The notes under the pieces: generated by a model
Told to the model about the DNA's origin: nothing
What the model saw: only the letters and a program-made list of their open reading frames with translations
The model's database searches: none
Translations under genes and position numbers: made by a program
Assembly (NCBI GenBank): GCA_011032825.1
Contig: JAADJZ010000011.1
Location: forward strand, 1,054,001 to 1,118,000
From: Massariosphaeria phaeospora
Taxonomy: Eukaryota > Ascomycota > Dothideomycetes > Pleosporales
DNA length: 64,000 bases
Direction: 5' to 3'
In this document: one piece after another, positions 35,301 through 46,720 of the stretch
Position numbering within the stretch: position 1 is the stretch's first letter
Layout: each line of letters begins with the position of its first letter

Positions 35301-38300
35301 TCATCCTGGATTCTCAGCGTATTCGTGATTCTTGCAGGGGAAGGGACCACGTCCGAAGTAACGAAGTCGTGACAGCGAAGAAAAGCGTATATCAGTGACC
35401 AATCTGCAAGACCGGCGCGAGCGAGTTGAACTATCATTTGTAGCTCTTCAAGAAAATTTCCACTTAAATCGGCTTTGAAGTCCGGATTGACCGTCAGTCC
35501 TAACGCAAGCGACCAAGCGTTGAGAATCACCAGGAAACCGCACAGCCAGTCATTAACTTGCACAGCGCATCGGGACCAGGTGGCTGTTGCCGGCTTGTCT
35601 CTTTCGAAGTCATCTATAGTCCTGTGGGTTTCCCGCCACCATCCAGAAGACCTTAGAATATTCCACGCAATGCCGAACACTAGGTCGCGTGTGTCATCCT
35701 CCAGGACCCACGGCATAGAATCTAGCACGGAAATCGCGGGTAAACCGTCACGGTCAAACCGCATCACTAGTAGTATAATGTGAGTTCCTATATGGCTGCT
35801 CAAGCGCTCGTTCTGGTCCTCGTTCAGCTTTCGAGACCCTGGGATGAGAGGGACGATCATTGGCCGGCCAGGACGGATTGCTGCATACTCCGGAAAAAAG
35901 TCACTGATCATCCCGCATAATTGTTTTTCAAGCGCAGGAAGGAAACTCATGGCTCGCACCGGACCAAGCGAATTTGTTGGTGTAGCATATTGGCCCCTCG
36001 TAATGGCCAACGTGACTGATGCGATAGCCATATCTACATCCACTTCTTCCAGCCACTGTCCCATACCCATCGCAACATGGATTCCTGCGAGTAAGTTCTG
36101 TTTATGGCTGTCCTCGGAAATCTCAGCCAATCTTTTGCGGAGATACCCACAAGGATCATCGACAGCGGCGGGAATGTCAGTTGTGTCAATTTGAGCTGGC
36201 TGTCTTTGCAAACGGACGTACCATTCCCGTAGTTGACTAGCGGGGAGCGATGCACGCAACCGACGACCTTGATATAGTGTTGGAACTCGTTCAGTCCTGT
36301 CTGTCTCGTCCCAATTATCGGAAGCGAATTCATTGCTGTGCGGTTGACCCGTCGGGAACTTCCAGTTGTTATGGAACGGCATGTCAGGCTGCTGAGATCT
36401 CCACTGCCTTCTCGCTCTCAAATAGGCTAGGTGCGAGTCCAATCTTTTGTCGTTTATAGCACGTCGGAACCTGCGGTCTGGATTAGGAGGACGCTCCTCC
36501 GCGACAAATCCGTGACAGCGCAGAAACGACCAGATCAGCTTCCAGTCCGCGGTACCGTCCAGGACTGTTTCGACAACAGTTTTGGCTTCCAACCAGAAGT
36601 CTCCGGTAGGTCGAAAGGCGGAGCGGGGTTGGAGGCCAAGGAGGACGCTCCACGCATTGAATATGGTGTAGTATCCGCTTTGCCAGTATCGATTTTCCCC
36701 GTTGAGCACTCTGTTAGTCCACATGGTGAACTCTGGTAGGGAAGCTTCCAATCCAGAATTCCACCCATTACTCTGGATCAGCTTCGAAGACTTAAGGTGA
36801 GTGATTCTTCGCTCCTTCTGGTTCGCGATCCATGGCGCAGAGTCAAGAACATAGATTTTGATTAGGTCTTTGGGGCCGCCAGGCTCGTCAGCGTCTTCAG
36901 TGGGCTCAACCTGGACAGCAACGAGAACTGTGTGTTGCTGCCAACTCCAAGGGAAAAGGAGCAATCTACCCTCTCCAAAGACCGAGGCGTCGGCACTTTC
37001 ATTTGGAACATTTGGAAGAACTGTCGAGCGGAGTGTTGCAAGATCGATCGCCGCCAAACCTTGCCTAGGAGGTTGGAACGATGTAATTGCCTGGTTCACT
37101 CCAGCTATAGCTTGGAATATCACATCCCTATCAAGTCCAAACTTGTCCTCGTCTGATTTCTGTACATTTTCAGCAATGATTGGCTGTGCTGGAATATTAT
37201 CACGAAGGTATGCGCAGGCATCGAAGTCCTCCGGGATGTCAACATCTTGATCGAATCGGGTATCTAGCTCTCCCAAAGAAGTGTTGGGGTTCGTACGGAT
37301 CAGATCAGGGACCACTTCTTGTTTGTAGTTATCATCCCAGCGATCGGATTGGAAATTACCGGTGTGTGTTCTTCCTGCCGGAAGTTGAACTCGAAGTTGT
37401 CGCGAAAAATCGAAGAGAACATGTTGAGAGTCCCATCGCGCAGCTCGTTCTGCATCATCGGCAATCGAAAAATTAGGCCCGTGTCTGAATCGGCGATTCT
37501 GTGGTGGGGAGCGAACTTTGTTCGTAATGAAACCATGGCATCTGAAAAACGCTAGGAGCAACTTCCAATCGAGCGAACGATGATCGATGGCAAGGTGAAT
37601 AAGCTTTCTTGCTTCTGTGATGAATTGCTCTTCAATTTTGGGCTTGAATGTGACATTCAGCTCTAACCTCATTGCTAGTGCCCATGCGCTCAGGATTGCG
37701 TAAAATTGGCTTCCCTCTTCATCACCCTTCTGCGCGGCTGCTACCCAGGTGGCACTTTGAGTGAACGGTTCTTGCGTCTCTTCATCATCGTCGGTAATGG
37801 ATCGCCACCAATGTGTTTTTCGCAGCACGGTCAAGGCGGACTGGTACACCGTATCTCGATCCGATTTCGAGAATATCCATTGCCTAGAGTCCAAGACATG
37901 TACAGTAGCAGTGTAATCTTCGTCGGGCTGTACAACTAGGAGTACCATGTGTTCATTGTGCAGCATAGGCAGCAATAATGGCCTCCCAGCACGCACAACC
38001 CTCTTAGGAACCCTGTTCGTATGAGACTCCGCTGTGTCTGGCAAAGAGCCGTATTCCAAGAGACAGAAACCGGACTCGGGGTTTTGACGGCCATTGATAG
38101 CGCAGATAACCGTGTTGAGCGCACCCAGGAGCAAGTCCGGTAAGGGTTTCCCAACATGTGATTCAGATGAGTCAACAAATTCATCTTCCAATTCTTCGAG
38201 GCGTTTCTTGAGATAGGCGCAGGGTGTAGAGCCCTCGAATATATCGCCATCTGTTGGACTCTGTGGGCTCTTTGACCTGTTAGAGCTACTGGAGCTTCTT

Positions 38301-39594
38301 TTTTTGACAGGGGTTGGTATGGCATCATGATTCAAAGCTGGATCGATTAGTTTCTGGTTTGCATTCCCATGTGCATGCACTTCGGCCGGTATAACTGGGT
38401 CTTGTTGAATTGGGTTTTGTTGAGATGGGACCAGGGGAGCAGCAACTTGATTCGAAGGACCTTGCTTCGGAGGGACTGAACCTGCGGGAATTTCCGACTG
38501 TACTTCGTCCTGCTGATCCACGGCCTGTTGATCCGCAGCTTGTTGATCCGCAGCCTGTTGATCCGCAGCCTGTTGTTCCGCAGCTTGCTGTCTTTCATCT
38601 TGATACTGGAGGTCGTCTATCTCCTCCCAGACCACGGTCAAGTCATCATCCTGCACATCGTCTCCATGGCCATCCGCGGGCTCTGCACCTGGAGCACCTT
38701 GCTCTTGTGGCCTATACGACAAGTCATCTCGTCTTCGCCAGAAGAATATCGGTTGACCGAGTAACTCGATGACGGTGAAATCGTCCAGTGATCCAATCCA
38801 TAGCTCTCTGACTTGCTCCTTTTTGGTTTTATTAGCCTTGGAGTTGTCATACTGAAAGGTTTGCCCGTTGACGATAAGGTTTGTGTTGTTTGGGACCCTG
38901 ATCCAATAGCGGTGATGCTCTTCGCTTTCGCCTCGGACACGGACGATGTCGAAGGTTTGTGGCTCACCATCACTCGGAGTGCTAACAGTACATAAATAAG
39001 TTAGTCATGTTCAGTTTATAGGGCCTGCGTTGCGGACACCCACATAGTGATTCTCCAGCTTCCACTTAACGTGATCACGGGATGGTCGTCTGATCTCGAA
39101 GCTACAACCGCTGTCTCCCCAGTTGCGCCGAAGAGGGCCCTCGAATTCTGACTAGGATTCCCAGTAGCACCAACATGTTGTTGAAACGTACGCGCCAAAT
39201 CCTGCGAGCCCCGGTTAACGTTCCGGATCGCCGCCTTGCGGTTGGCACCTGTACTAGCCAGAACAGGAGACCAGATCGGCGAAGGATCAAGAGTCTTTGC
39301 GCGCGATTTGGTATCTTTGTCCCAGACCCTTCTACTGAGACGACAGTCAAGAAGTCTCGAGGCGAACTGGAAAGTTGCGTCGTCATCCCCCGGCGAGGTT
39401 TGTCTTGGAAGGATCCACTGAATTACTTTTTGCGGCGGGCTGACTTTCTTGTCTTTCCGCTGTGGAGCGTTCTTGGTTTCTGATTGGGAGGGGTTTGATG
39501 TTGGGTCTCCATTCCCAGTGTTGGCTTTTTTGGTCGGAGGCTCGTCGGCGCTAGGTTTCGCTGAGCGCTTTCTGCCGCGTTTCTTGGGACCCAT
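32357..39594 (-). CDS. Giant protein with five tandem Ulp1/C48-like protease modules
   Basis: Predicted 2391 residues from exon 1 (39594-39044) and exon 2 (38981-32357); the 62-nt intron is phase 2. The long frame opens only with TTG at 38722, and upstream sequence in frame (DDFTVIELLGQPIFFWRRRDD) shows it continues to this intron. Residues 1-25 carry a nuclear-localisation-like cluster (GPKKRGRKRSAKP, PPTKK). About residues 165-270 form an unassigned domain; 320-345 is a DQQAA repeat. Five modules begin near residues 438, 773, 1128, 1558 and 1956. Each has His-x19-29-Asp-Ser/Pro then Cys or Ser after 55-60 residues, in [C/S]-x4-I-x2-AW. Module 3: His1251, Asp1271, Gln1325, Cys1331 (Gln six before Cys, as in Ulp1). 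Module 4: His1691, Asp1712, Cys1768. Modules 1, 2 and 5 have Ser; module 5 also lost His. The tail is very acidic. A SUMO- or ubiquitin-like peptidase or binder is inferred. Confidence 0.85.
38520..38590 (-). repeat. 15-bp coding repeat (DQQAA units)
   Basis: Four to five copies of a 15-bp unit encoding Asp-Gln-Gln-Ala-Ala/Val, with a sixth Glu-Gln-Gln variant, near the start of exon 2 of the large gene. Confidence 0.85.
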
Positions 39595-40397
39595 GTTTGC
39601 GACCGAAGCGTATTCAGAAAGGGTTGGAGGTAAAGCTGCCACAGCAAAGAGGGGAATGCGAAGTTCATGGTGGGTGATTGGTGCTTTGTCTGAAGAGAAC
39701 AATGAGAGTTCCGGATTTGTCACTTGGAGTTTGAATCAGAGTAACAACAGACAATGCAAGCAAGATGACTAAACGTGACGACGTAAATCGAAAATCGCTC
39801 TACAATACCAACATCGTTTGAGGTTGGGTCTATCTTGAAAACTGGCCTTTCCTAATCAGGCTAGCGACACTAGTTTTGGGAAGCAAACAAAGAGCTTCTA
39901 TACCTCCATAGTTCAACCGTCTTTCCTCCTCGAATCTTTAGTCCCGCATTTTGTGCTCGGAGAGATGCTGTTGTGATGTTACAAAACCCTACGTGTCTGC
40001 ACTATAGCGACAACCGACGTGGCCCAGCATGCTGTATGATTCAGTATGAAGGGATGCAAGAGAGACATCCATGCAATGCCCTAGATATCAGACCAGCCTC
40101 AACCCCAAGCCTTGCGATAGTGCTTCTGATTTAGAACAAGTGCCTCAGGTGGCACCTAGAGCATCTGTCTCCGCGTGCCCTGCGGACTCTCTCAGCCGCG
40201 TAATGTTCCCCTGGATTGTCGTCCAGGCGGTGGTGCGAGTAGGCTACTTCTAACATTGGCGCATGGAGACGGGCACCATAACAGCGGAGCGTGTATCAAC
40301 TGACAAAGGCCGTTCGTAGCATCTTGATGTCCAGGAATGGTGTTTCGACGACTTCTGTGATTCGCGATCTTATGGCTGTGACAAGGTTGATCCCACT
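39595..40397. other. Intergenic upstream of the large protease-like gene
   Basis: Promoter region of the large gene and 3' flank of the bZIP gene. No other gene seen. Confidence 0.4.
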
Positions 40398-41391
40398 TCA
40401 GGCTCGTGTGTTTGAGTATCTATCCATCATGTGGAACACAGTGGTGTTGTCCACATAGCATTCTTGGGGAGGCGCCCGACAAGCGAAGTCGGTTTCCATC
40501 TCGGGTCCTACGTCAGATCGCATTGTCCGGATTATGTTGGCAGCGTCAACGCAGGAAGAATTGTTGTAGTAGGCGACCGCATCCGGAACGTAGGCTGGCT
40601 CACTGGAGTAGCCCCACGAGCTGTTGAGAGGTTGCTCATATGGGAAATTGTACGGCGGGATATCCTCGGATTTGATTTCTGGAGTGTTCATTGCTCCTGT
40701 GTAGAACGGAGTGCTATGATAGCCCGGGGGAGTCCCCATACTGGAAGCCGATACTATCGAGCTGGGGCTGGGGGAGTCGTTGCTGCTAAGGGCTGCAGCA
40801 CGTTGTGCTGGTATGGTGATTGGTGGAACCGCGGGAGTGTGTGGCGCCAAAGGTGCTGAAGTTGCTTGTGCGTTTGATGGTGAAGGGCGATTGCATATGA
40901 TCCTTCGGTCTAGCATAGTGTTGAGAGCGGGTGCGGCCGAGACGTGCTCATACGGTTTGTCGTTTGGACCGCCCACGACAGCAGCGATCTCGGTATCTAG
41001 AACACCCCGTTCACGTAAAAGGGCGCGGAGCTTTCTGTTCTCCTCCAGTACCTTCCTCGCTGCGCTCTGGATCTCTGAAGAAGCCTCAATTCCCATCTGT
41101 TCGCAGCTCCGTAGTTTGGCTTCAAGCTCGTGGAGGTACTGTTTTCTTCGTGCACGTGAACGGCCTGACAAGAAAGCGTGTCAGTATGACTATGACAGTG
41201 TTTGCGGACTGGTTTATGCAAGCCAGCTGGGTTGGAAATCATAACACGGAGAAAAAGAGGTACTCACGTTGGTTGTCTCTAATTCGGGCGAGGTTTTGTG
41301 CCTTCTATGATGCACATTAGCAGAGCACTGACTGGATGACATGAATGTCATTAGAGCGGGAAGTCCATACCGATGCCTTGGTCTCATTCAT
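40398..41391 (-). CDS. bZIP transcription factor
   Basis: Predicted 274 residues from exons 41391-41371, 41304-41268 and 41164-40398; phases 0 and 1. Joining the exons gives MNETKAS-KAQNLARIRDNQRR-SRARRKQYLHELEAKLR, so the basic region (NLARIRDNQRRSRARRK) is assembled only after splicing. It is followed by the zipper (YLHELEAKLRSCEQMGIEAS...VLEENRKLRALLRERGV, about residues 28-75). The motif matches the fungal bZIP subgroup with RxRRKxYLxELE. The remainder is Ser/Pro-rich with a central region likely for activation (NTPEIKSEDIPPYNFPYEQP) and cysteines near the end (SSCVDAAN, FACRAPPQECYVDN), a pattern seen in fungal secondary-metabolism or stress bZIPs. Target genes cannot be read from the sequence. 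It is divergent from the membrane-protein gene at 42105. Confidence 0.88.
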
Positions 41392-42104
41392 GGTGTTGTC
41401 GGACGCGAAGCAATGATAATGAAGGCGTTAGAGTCGGGGGAGTTGATGGCCGGGATTTGGATAAAGCTGGTCGCTGGTGCATATTAACAGTATGATGGCA
41501 TCGAGTCCATCTTAAAAGAAGAGACGCTGGGCATGAGACGCCATCTTTTTGCTAGCCAGTCCACCCCTGCCCGCCCGTGCAGACGTAGGCACGCAGGATG
41601 GCAAGGGTGAGGGTGCTCGGACGGAGCGAGGGGCTTGTGGAAATCCCTCTGCCGGGGTCGAGTAATTGTATCCCGCTTTAGCAGACCGGAGATGACATGT
41701 GAAATCTTACGCGCGATCGGGATGATGCGAGGCTAGCACCAATCGGGGATAAGCGCGGCACGTGATGGGCCAAGCCCCTGCCCAGGACGCTGTGTCAGTA
41801 TCAGTATGCGGCTGAGCTCAACACCACGCCAACGCCGCGACACCAACGCCGCGACCGACCCCCTTTCCCAAGCTTCGAAACCACCCGCAGCTGCTATCAC
41901 CGTTCACTCACTGCGTACATCATTCTGGGGCCCTAGGTATTCCCCAGGTCAGCTGGAGAAGGACACGCCGGCACGTGCTCCCCGGGGCCATCGAGGCAGT
42001 CCACACCTCCAGCCGCATGCTATAATACAGAGCAAAGTTCTATCAGTTCGTGTCGCCTAACCGGCTGCTTGTTCTGTGCGACAACCCTTATACCCCACGG
42101 CGAG
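41392..42104. promoter_or_regulatory. Divergent intergenic region (bZIP / membrane protein)
   Basis: 713 bp between two divergent ATGs. CACGTGATG lies near 41760 and could be a bHLH or bZIP site. No gene is seen. Confidence 0.4.
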
Positions 42105-43023
42105 ATGGGGTCCTGGGGGCTATCCTCGTCTCAGAACGAAGGACGTTTGGATCCTACATATCGCTACGAGACTTCTTGGATTCTCCCCCCTAGACTGCTC
42201 TTTTTCATCAGGGCGCTACTCTCATTGTACGCTTTTGTGACACTATTTTTCATTTTTGGCTGGAACGGTAGCCATGGCATGTCTGAGGAGTCCAGGCACT
42301 CTTTCTCGTATTTCACCCACTTAACCTACTGGGGCCTTGCGTTTTACTATGCCTTTGCGGCTTCACACAGCTGCAGCTATTGGTTGACTGGGACATCTTT
42401 CCTCGCCCGTTGGCCACGCGCCCTACAAGGCGCCCATGCTATGCTTTACTCCACCGTTGTAGTCTTCCCTTGGATAGTTACCGGTAAGTTGTGGTGCAGT
42501 CTCTTAACTGCAGGATACTGATGTGGTGTGTGTAGCTGTCTTTTGGGCGCTTCTTGCTCCGAGCGATGGCTTCTCGTCCCCGTTCTCATTGTGGAGCAAC
42601 ACGTCACAGCATGCATTGAACGCGTCCTACGCTCTTTTCGAAATCGTCTTCCCCCGGACGGAGCCACCAGCGTTTCTCCAGATGGTCCCCATTGTTGTGA
42701 TTCTGGGACTATACCTTGGATTGGCCTATCTCACTCTCGAAACAGAAGGTTTCTATGTATACGAGTTCTTGGATCCAAGGACGAACTCGACCGGAATTGT
42801 CGCCGGATATATCGTCGGAATACTCGCCGCAGCTGTCGTTGTATTCCTCATTGTACGATACGTGATCGTGCTGCGACTCTGGTTAACGGAGAAGAAGTTG
42901 GGAATGGCAGGAAAATTCCGCAGCAGTGGGAAAGCGAAAATGGTGGTCGGGAAGAGTCCCACTGCACAACGTCAGAGCGAGGTAGCACCAACCAACCGGC
43001 CGAGTCCTGGGCTCATGTCTTGA
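42105..43023 (+). CDS. Multi-pass fungal membrane protein
   Basis: Predicted 288 residues from exons 42105-42483 and 42536-43023 (52-nt intron, phase 1). The N-terminal phrase MGSWGLSSSQNEGRLDPTYRYETSW leads into about six hydrophobic segments: LLFFIRALLSLYAFVTLFF, FTHLTYWGLAFYYAFAAS, AHAMLYSTVVVFPWIVTAV, MVPIVVILGLYLGLAYLTL, and VAGYIVGILAAAVVVFLIV, with a weaker one at the AVFWALLAP junction. The tail is basic and Ser-rich. A Tyr-rich HLTYWGL segment recalls rolling stone/FAR-17a-type proteins, but I cannot prove membership. N-glycosylation sequons (NTS, NAS, NST) lie in the loops. Function is unknown; location is probably plasma membrane or ER. Confidence 0.8.
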
Positions 43024-45634
43024 CCGCCTGCCATTTCCTTACAGAACCGATACCGCGGGTGATTATTACGCGCAAATTTGATTAATTCTCGCACGTCTCC
43101 GAGCACCCTCCCCCCACTACCTAGACACCCACCATGCTTTTTTGCTCAGACACTCGATCGCACACATGGGTCCCTGTTGCGCCAGACGCTCATGCCACAT
43201 GGGCAGGTCTAGCTGCATCAAGTGATTGCCCATGACCTTGCAAGCGCGCCTAAGTCAGGCTTGCTTTTTCTTCGTTGCAGTCGGCTCTTTCCGCATTGCT
43301 GCAACATTCTATCGCTGACGAAACCCACAAAACATTCGCTCTAGAGTGTACGCATTGCCGGCATCCAGGCTCGACGCGCAAACAACTGATGAGACGCCGC
43401 GCATCACAACGCGTACCATCGTGGCTTCCTGCTGCGGCGATTGGCGGCTCAGCGTCAACACTTGTTGTCTGACAAGGCACACCTCCACGTCTCTCCGTCT
43501 GAGCGCTTCTTGGCCACGATTCTATCACCGCTCCGCTACCCGTGGCCGAGCTTGTCGCAACCCCCTCGAGATGGCGTGCGCGGTCCTCGTCCAACAATTG
43601 GGCTAATGCGTGCGCTACACGAGCCGGTGCTGTCAACGAGGATGCTGCATTGTCTGAATGGCCGGCGCAAGCACCCCTGGTGGAGATCACACGCGGTGTG
43701 GATTCTGCTCCACTGAATACTCAACGTCACCTGCGAACTTCGAAGCTTCGTGCTGCAAAGCAAACTCTGCACTTCTGAACCTTGGGCGAGCTTAAAATGC
43801 GGCGAGCCAATCAAGGCCCACACATGAGATCAAACGAATGCCAAGTTTCACGGGCGGAGTTAGGCGTCAGGCCAACACCGTCTCGTAGACTACAAGCGGA
43901 AAGGCAATAGAAGGTGGGTTTGCAGCTTCTAGAAGTAGGCTAAGGCTGACGTTGTCGCAGATTTACGAGCTTTCGAGAGGCATACGATAGAAACCTCGGT
44001 CACTTCGTCTTGTAGTTGGTCACAATGTCGGCCTTGTGTTTTTTCTGGACGGCTCTTTGAAAGGGGTTGTGTACCCCAATACATGACCCTGGATGAGGAA
44101 ATGGTTTTCTTTTGCATACGTGCCACTAGGACGCAAGCCACTTACGAATTTGGAACCGTGCTATCTCACCCGAGTACAGTTCTCACAACTGGAATACACT
44201 GCACGACTCAATGTGAGTACGTGCAAGGACGCCAGCTGCACTTCCGCGGATCTGGAACCATAGCTGTCCAGACGGAGCGACTTGCGGCTCACTAGAATAT
44301 GAATATCATATCGACAAGTTCATCGCGTGTTAGCTCTGGCATACCACGATCAGTCAGGGGTCCACATGGCTGCTAGAAAGCATTGAGCAATGATAAGGAG
44401 GAGAAATGGGTCTATCCGAGTGGTGAGCGCTAGCCATTCACCGCGTCTTATTTTGATCAACATATCGGAGCATCAGTGCACTGAAATGGCCGTAGGGGAG
44501 GCCTACAACACTGGTTATTGGGGTCAACACGTCGACCCTCTACAATGCACCGGCACAGATCATACACTACAGCGTACGTGAAAATTACCGTTTTCCAATG
44601 TGGACAGTATTTGGTCCGAAGATGCGGACGCGTCCGTCTCGTCTTTTGGCAACACCTGGTGTCTAGGAATTATCGAGCTTAGCAATCGACGTTTCCGGCC
44701 CTGTGACAAGGCATACGGACAGGCAAGGCACCCTTCTAGCGCACTTCCAAAAAGACTCTTGCGTGGCGCCCAGTAGTGGTGTTAGTAACATTGGGGTTTC
44801 GGATCATCGAAACGAGAAGGTCGATATTAGATGCCAAGAGGTGCCCGTGATGGCAAGCTCGAATCGTCAGTGGCCGGCTCGTTGCCTTCCCCGCGTTATC
44901 TTGGTGTAGTGGGGAATTGATCGTACGACTTTCTCGAAAATAACTCCCAATCGCGACCACCGCTAACGCAATGAACGTTCGCTTGGTTTCATATTCAACG
45001 GCAACCAGTTACCAGACGACGCCAAGAAAGGATACGCCATTAGAGGCTTTCGTCCTAGTGCAAAAAGTAACGTGGTCGGAGCCTCATATTTCCACGCTAC
45101 AGGCCGCCTGCCAGATCATGATGGCTGGCTGCGGGCTGAATGGCTAAGCAAAACCTTGGAAGGCTGCAACAACTCAACGCACGGATGTCGGACTAGACTG
45201 GTCATTTTCGCGACCAGTCCAGCCATCACTGTCGTTCGTTGCTACAGCCTGAGGACCCCGGCTGCACACCCTACAATTAAGAGTACTTGACGCTGCCTGG
45301 ATCGTTAAGTAACATGGGGCCCAGCACTGACCGAAAACCATTTGTGGAAGGTAAAATTTAGATAACGCAGGAAGGGCCTCATCTACTTGATGAGTTGTAT
45401 TCCAATGGTTGCGAGCTGCAAACCAAGTCGACATGAGCGTGAGGTGTACCATTTGTCATGGCAAAACGTTACCAACTTCGCCCCACCCGCCGTTGGCTTA
45501 TCGATAAGGCCAACATGGCGCACAAAGTCCTTGACTCGGAATACGAGATATGGAAATAACGACGAATCAACTCTTACACCGCACCAACCCAACGGTCCCA
45601 ACCTCAGTATTCAGGGCCCGCCATTCTTCACAGC
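43024..45634. other. 2.6-kb intergenic region, no supported gene
   Basis: Short frames on both strands lack recognisable protein character. A 108-codon frame without an ATG runs from 44967 to 45290 (contains NGNQLPDDAKKGYAIRGF and LPDHDGWLRAEWLSKTLEG) and looks more protein-like than its neighbours, but no splice partners were found. Confidence 0.4.
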
Positions 45635-46720
45635 ATGATCGAAGTCGTTTATGTGATACGGCACGCAGTAAGTAGATGCGCGGTACTCCACCAGAAGCCC
45701 CTCCTAGCGCATACGCCGATTTCGGCGTTTACGCCTCTCGCATCTTGCAACACATTGACACTCAAACCCCGTGACACGCGTCTAATGCGATCCCATCTAG
45801 TTTCGGGCGAATTGGGTGGTCAACCCTCACACGGGTGAGTATACGGCTTCGACCGCTACTCCAACTGGTATCCCCACAGACCCTCCCCTTGCGGCGCACG
45901 GGGTGGCACAGTCCGTGGAACTTGCCAATTACCTTTGCCGTCTGGAGCCCCCAATCGATAGGATCTATTCAAGCCCATTCTCTCGCTGCCTCCAGACCCT
46001 GAAGCCGGCGACGGACCGGCTATTCGCGGAAGGCAAGGCCGGAGGCAAGATCAGGATAGACCGTGGAATAGGGTGAGAAGTCTGCCTCATTGTCTTCCTC
46101 CATGGCGAGTATCTAGTTCACCAAACTAACTATTCACTCCAAGAGAATTCTTCGGTCGTGCCAACTTCGAACACCCCACCCCACCAGGCCTCGACCTCCT
46201 CAACCCACTCTTTGAACACCTAGACCAAAACTATGAATCAAGATACATTCCCGCTTCTAGAGGTGAATCACTCCTTGAGCTCCATGAGCGCGTTAAGGAT
46301 GCCATGACTGCCATTGTCGCAGCCCTGGACGACGACTCTGGACAGCCGAAGGCACTCTTGATATGCACACATGCTGCAACCATGATCGCTATAGGTCGTG
46401 CACTGACTGGCTGTATGCCATCTAGCCTCGAAGAAGACGACTTCCAGTGTTACACGGCATCACTATCTAAATTCAAGAGGAGACGCTTGGAACCCACCAA
46501 CCATGTGCTTGGAGAGTGGGATTGTGTCCTAAATTCGGAAACGAGTTATTTGTCTGGAGGGTCTGAACGAGGCTGGCAAGTCAACAACTTCGGATTGATT
46601 GCTACAAGCGAAATCGGCAGTGTGCTAACGACCGCCAATCACAGGAAATTCAATGGAGAGGAAAGCTTCATCAGCTTTCCCGACCCACCAAAAGACGACA
46701 AACATTTGCTCAAGCTGTAA
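45635..46720 (+). CDS. Histidine-phosphatase (phosphoglycerate mutase) family protein, possible TFIIIC Tfc7 relative
   Basis: Predicted 293 residues from exons 45635-45667, 45801-46072 and 46144-46720; phases 0 and 2. The first exon carries only 11 residues, MIEVVYVIRHA, ending in the catalytic RH motif; it continues as FRANWVVNPHTGEYTAS. Other branch-1 features are IYSSPFSRCLQT (second Arg), ESLLELHERV (the Glu), and LLICTHAATMIAIGRAL with the second catalytic His. Residues ~215-293 form a separate C-terminal part (GEWDCVLNSETSYLSGG, ERGWQVNNFG), which lies after the phosphatase fold. In yeast, TFIIIC subunit Tfc7 has a phosphatase-like N-terminus plus a C-terminal beta-barrel, so a Tfc7-type role is plausible. 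Whether it is an active phosphatase is open, though the RH...H residues are present. Confidence 0.85.

Noticed and set aside
32357..38722. TTG at 38722 as start of the giant protein
   Set aside because: TTG is not a normal start here; the sequence upstream in the same frame is protein-like and joins to an ATG exon by a phase-matched intron.
43250..43823. Minus-strand frames of 95-146 codons
   Set aside because: Overlapping frames on both strands, no recognisable motif.
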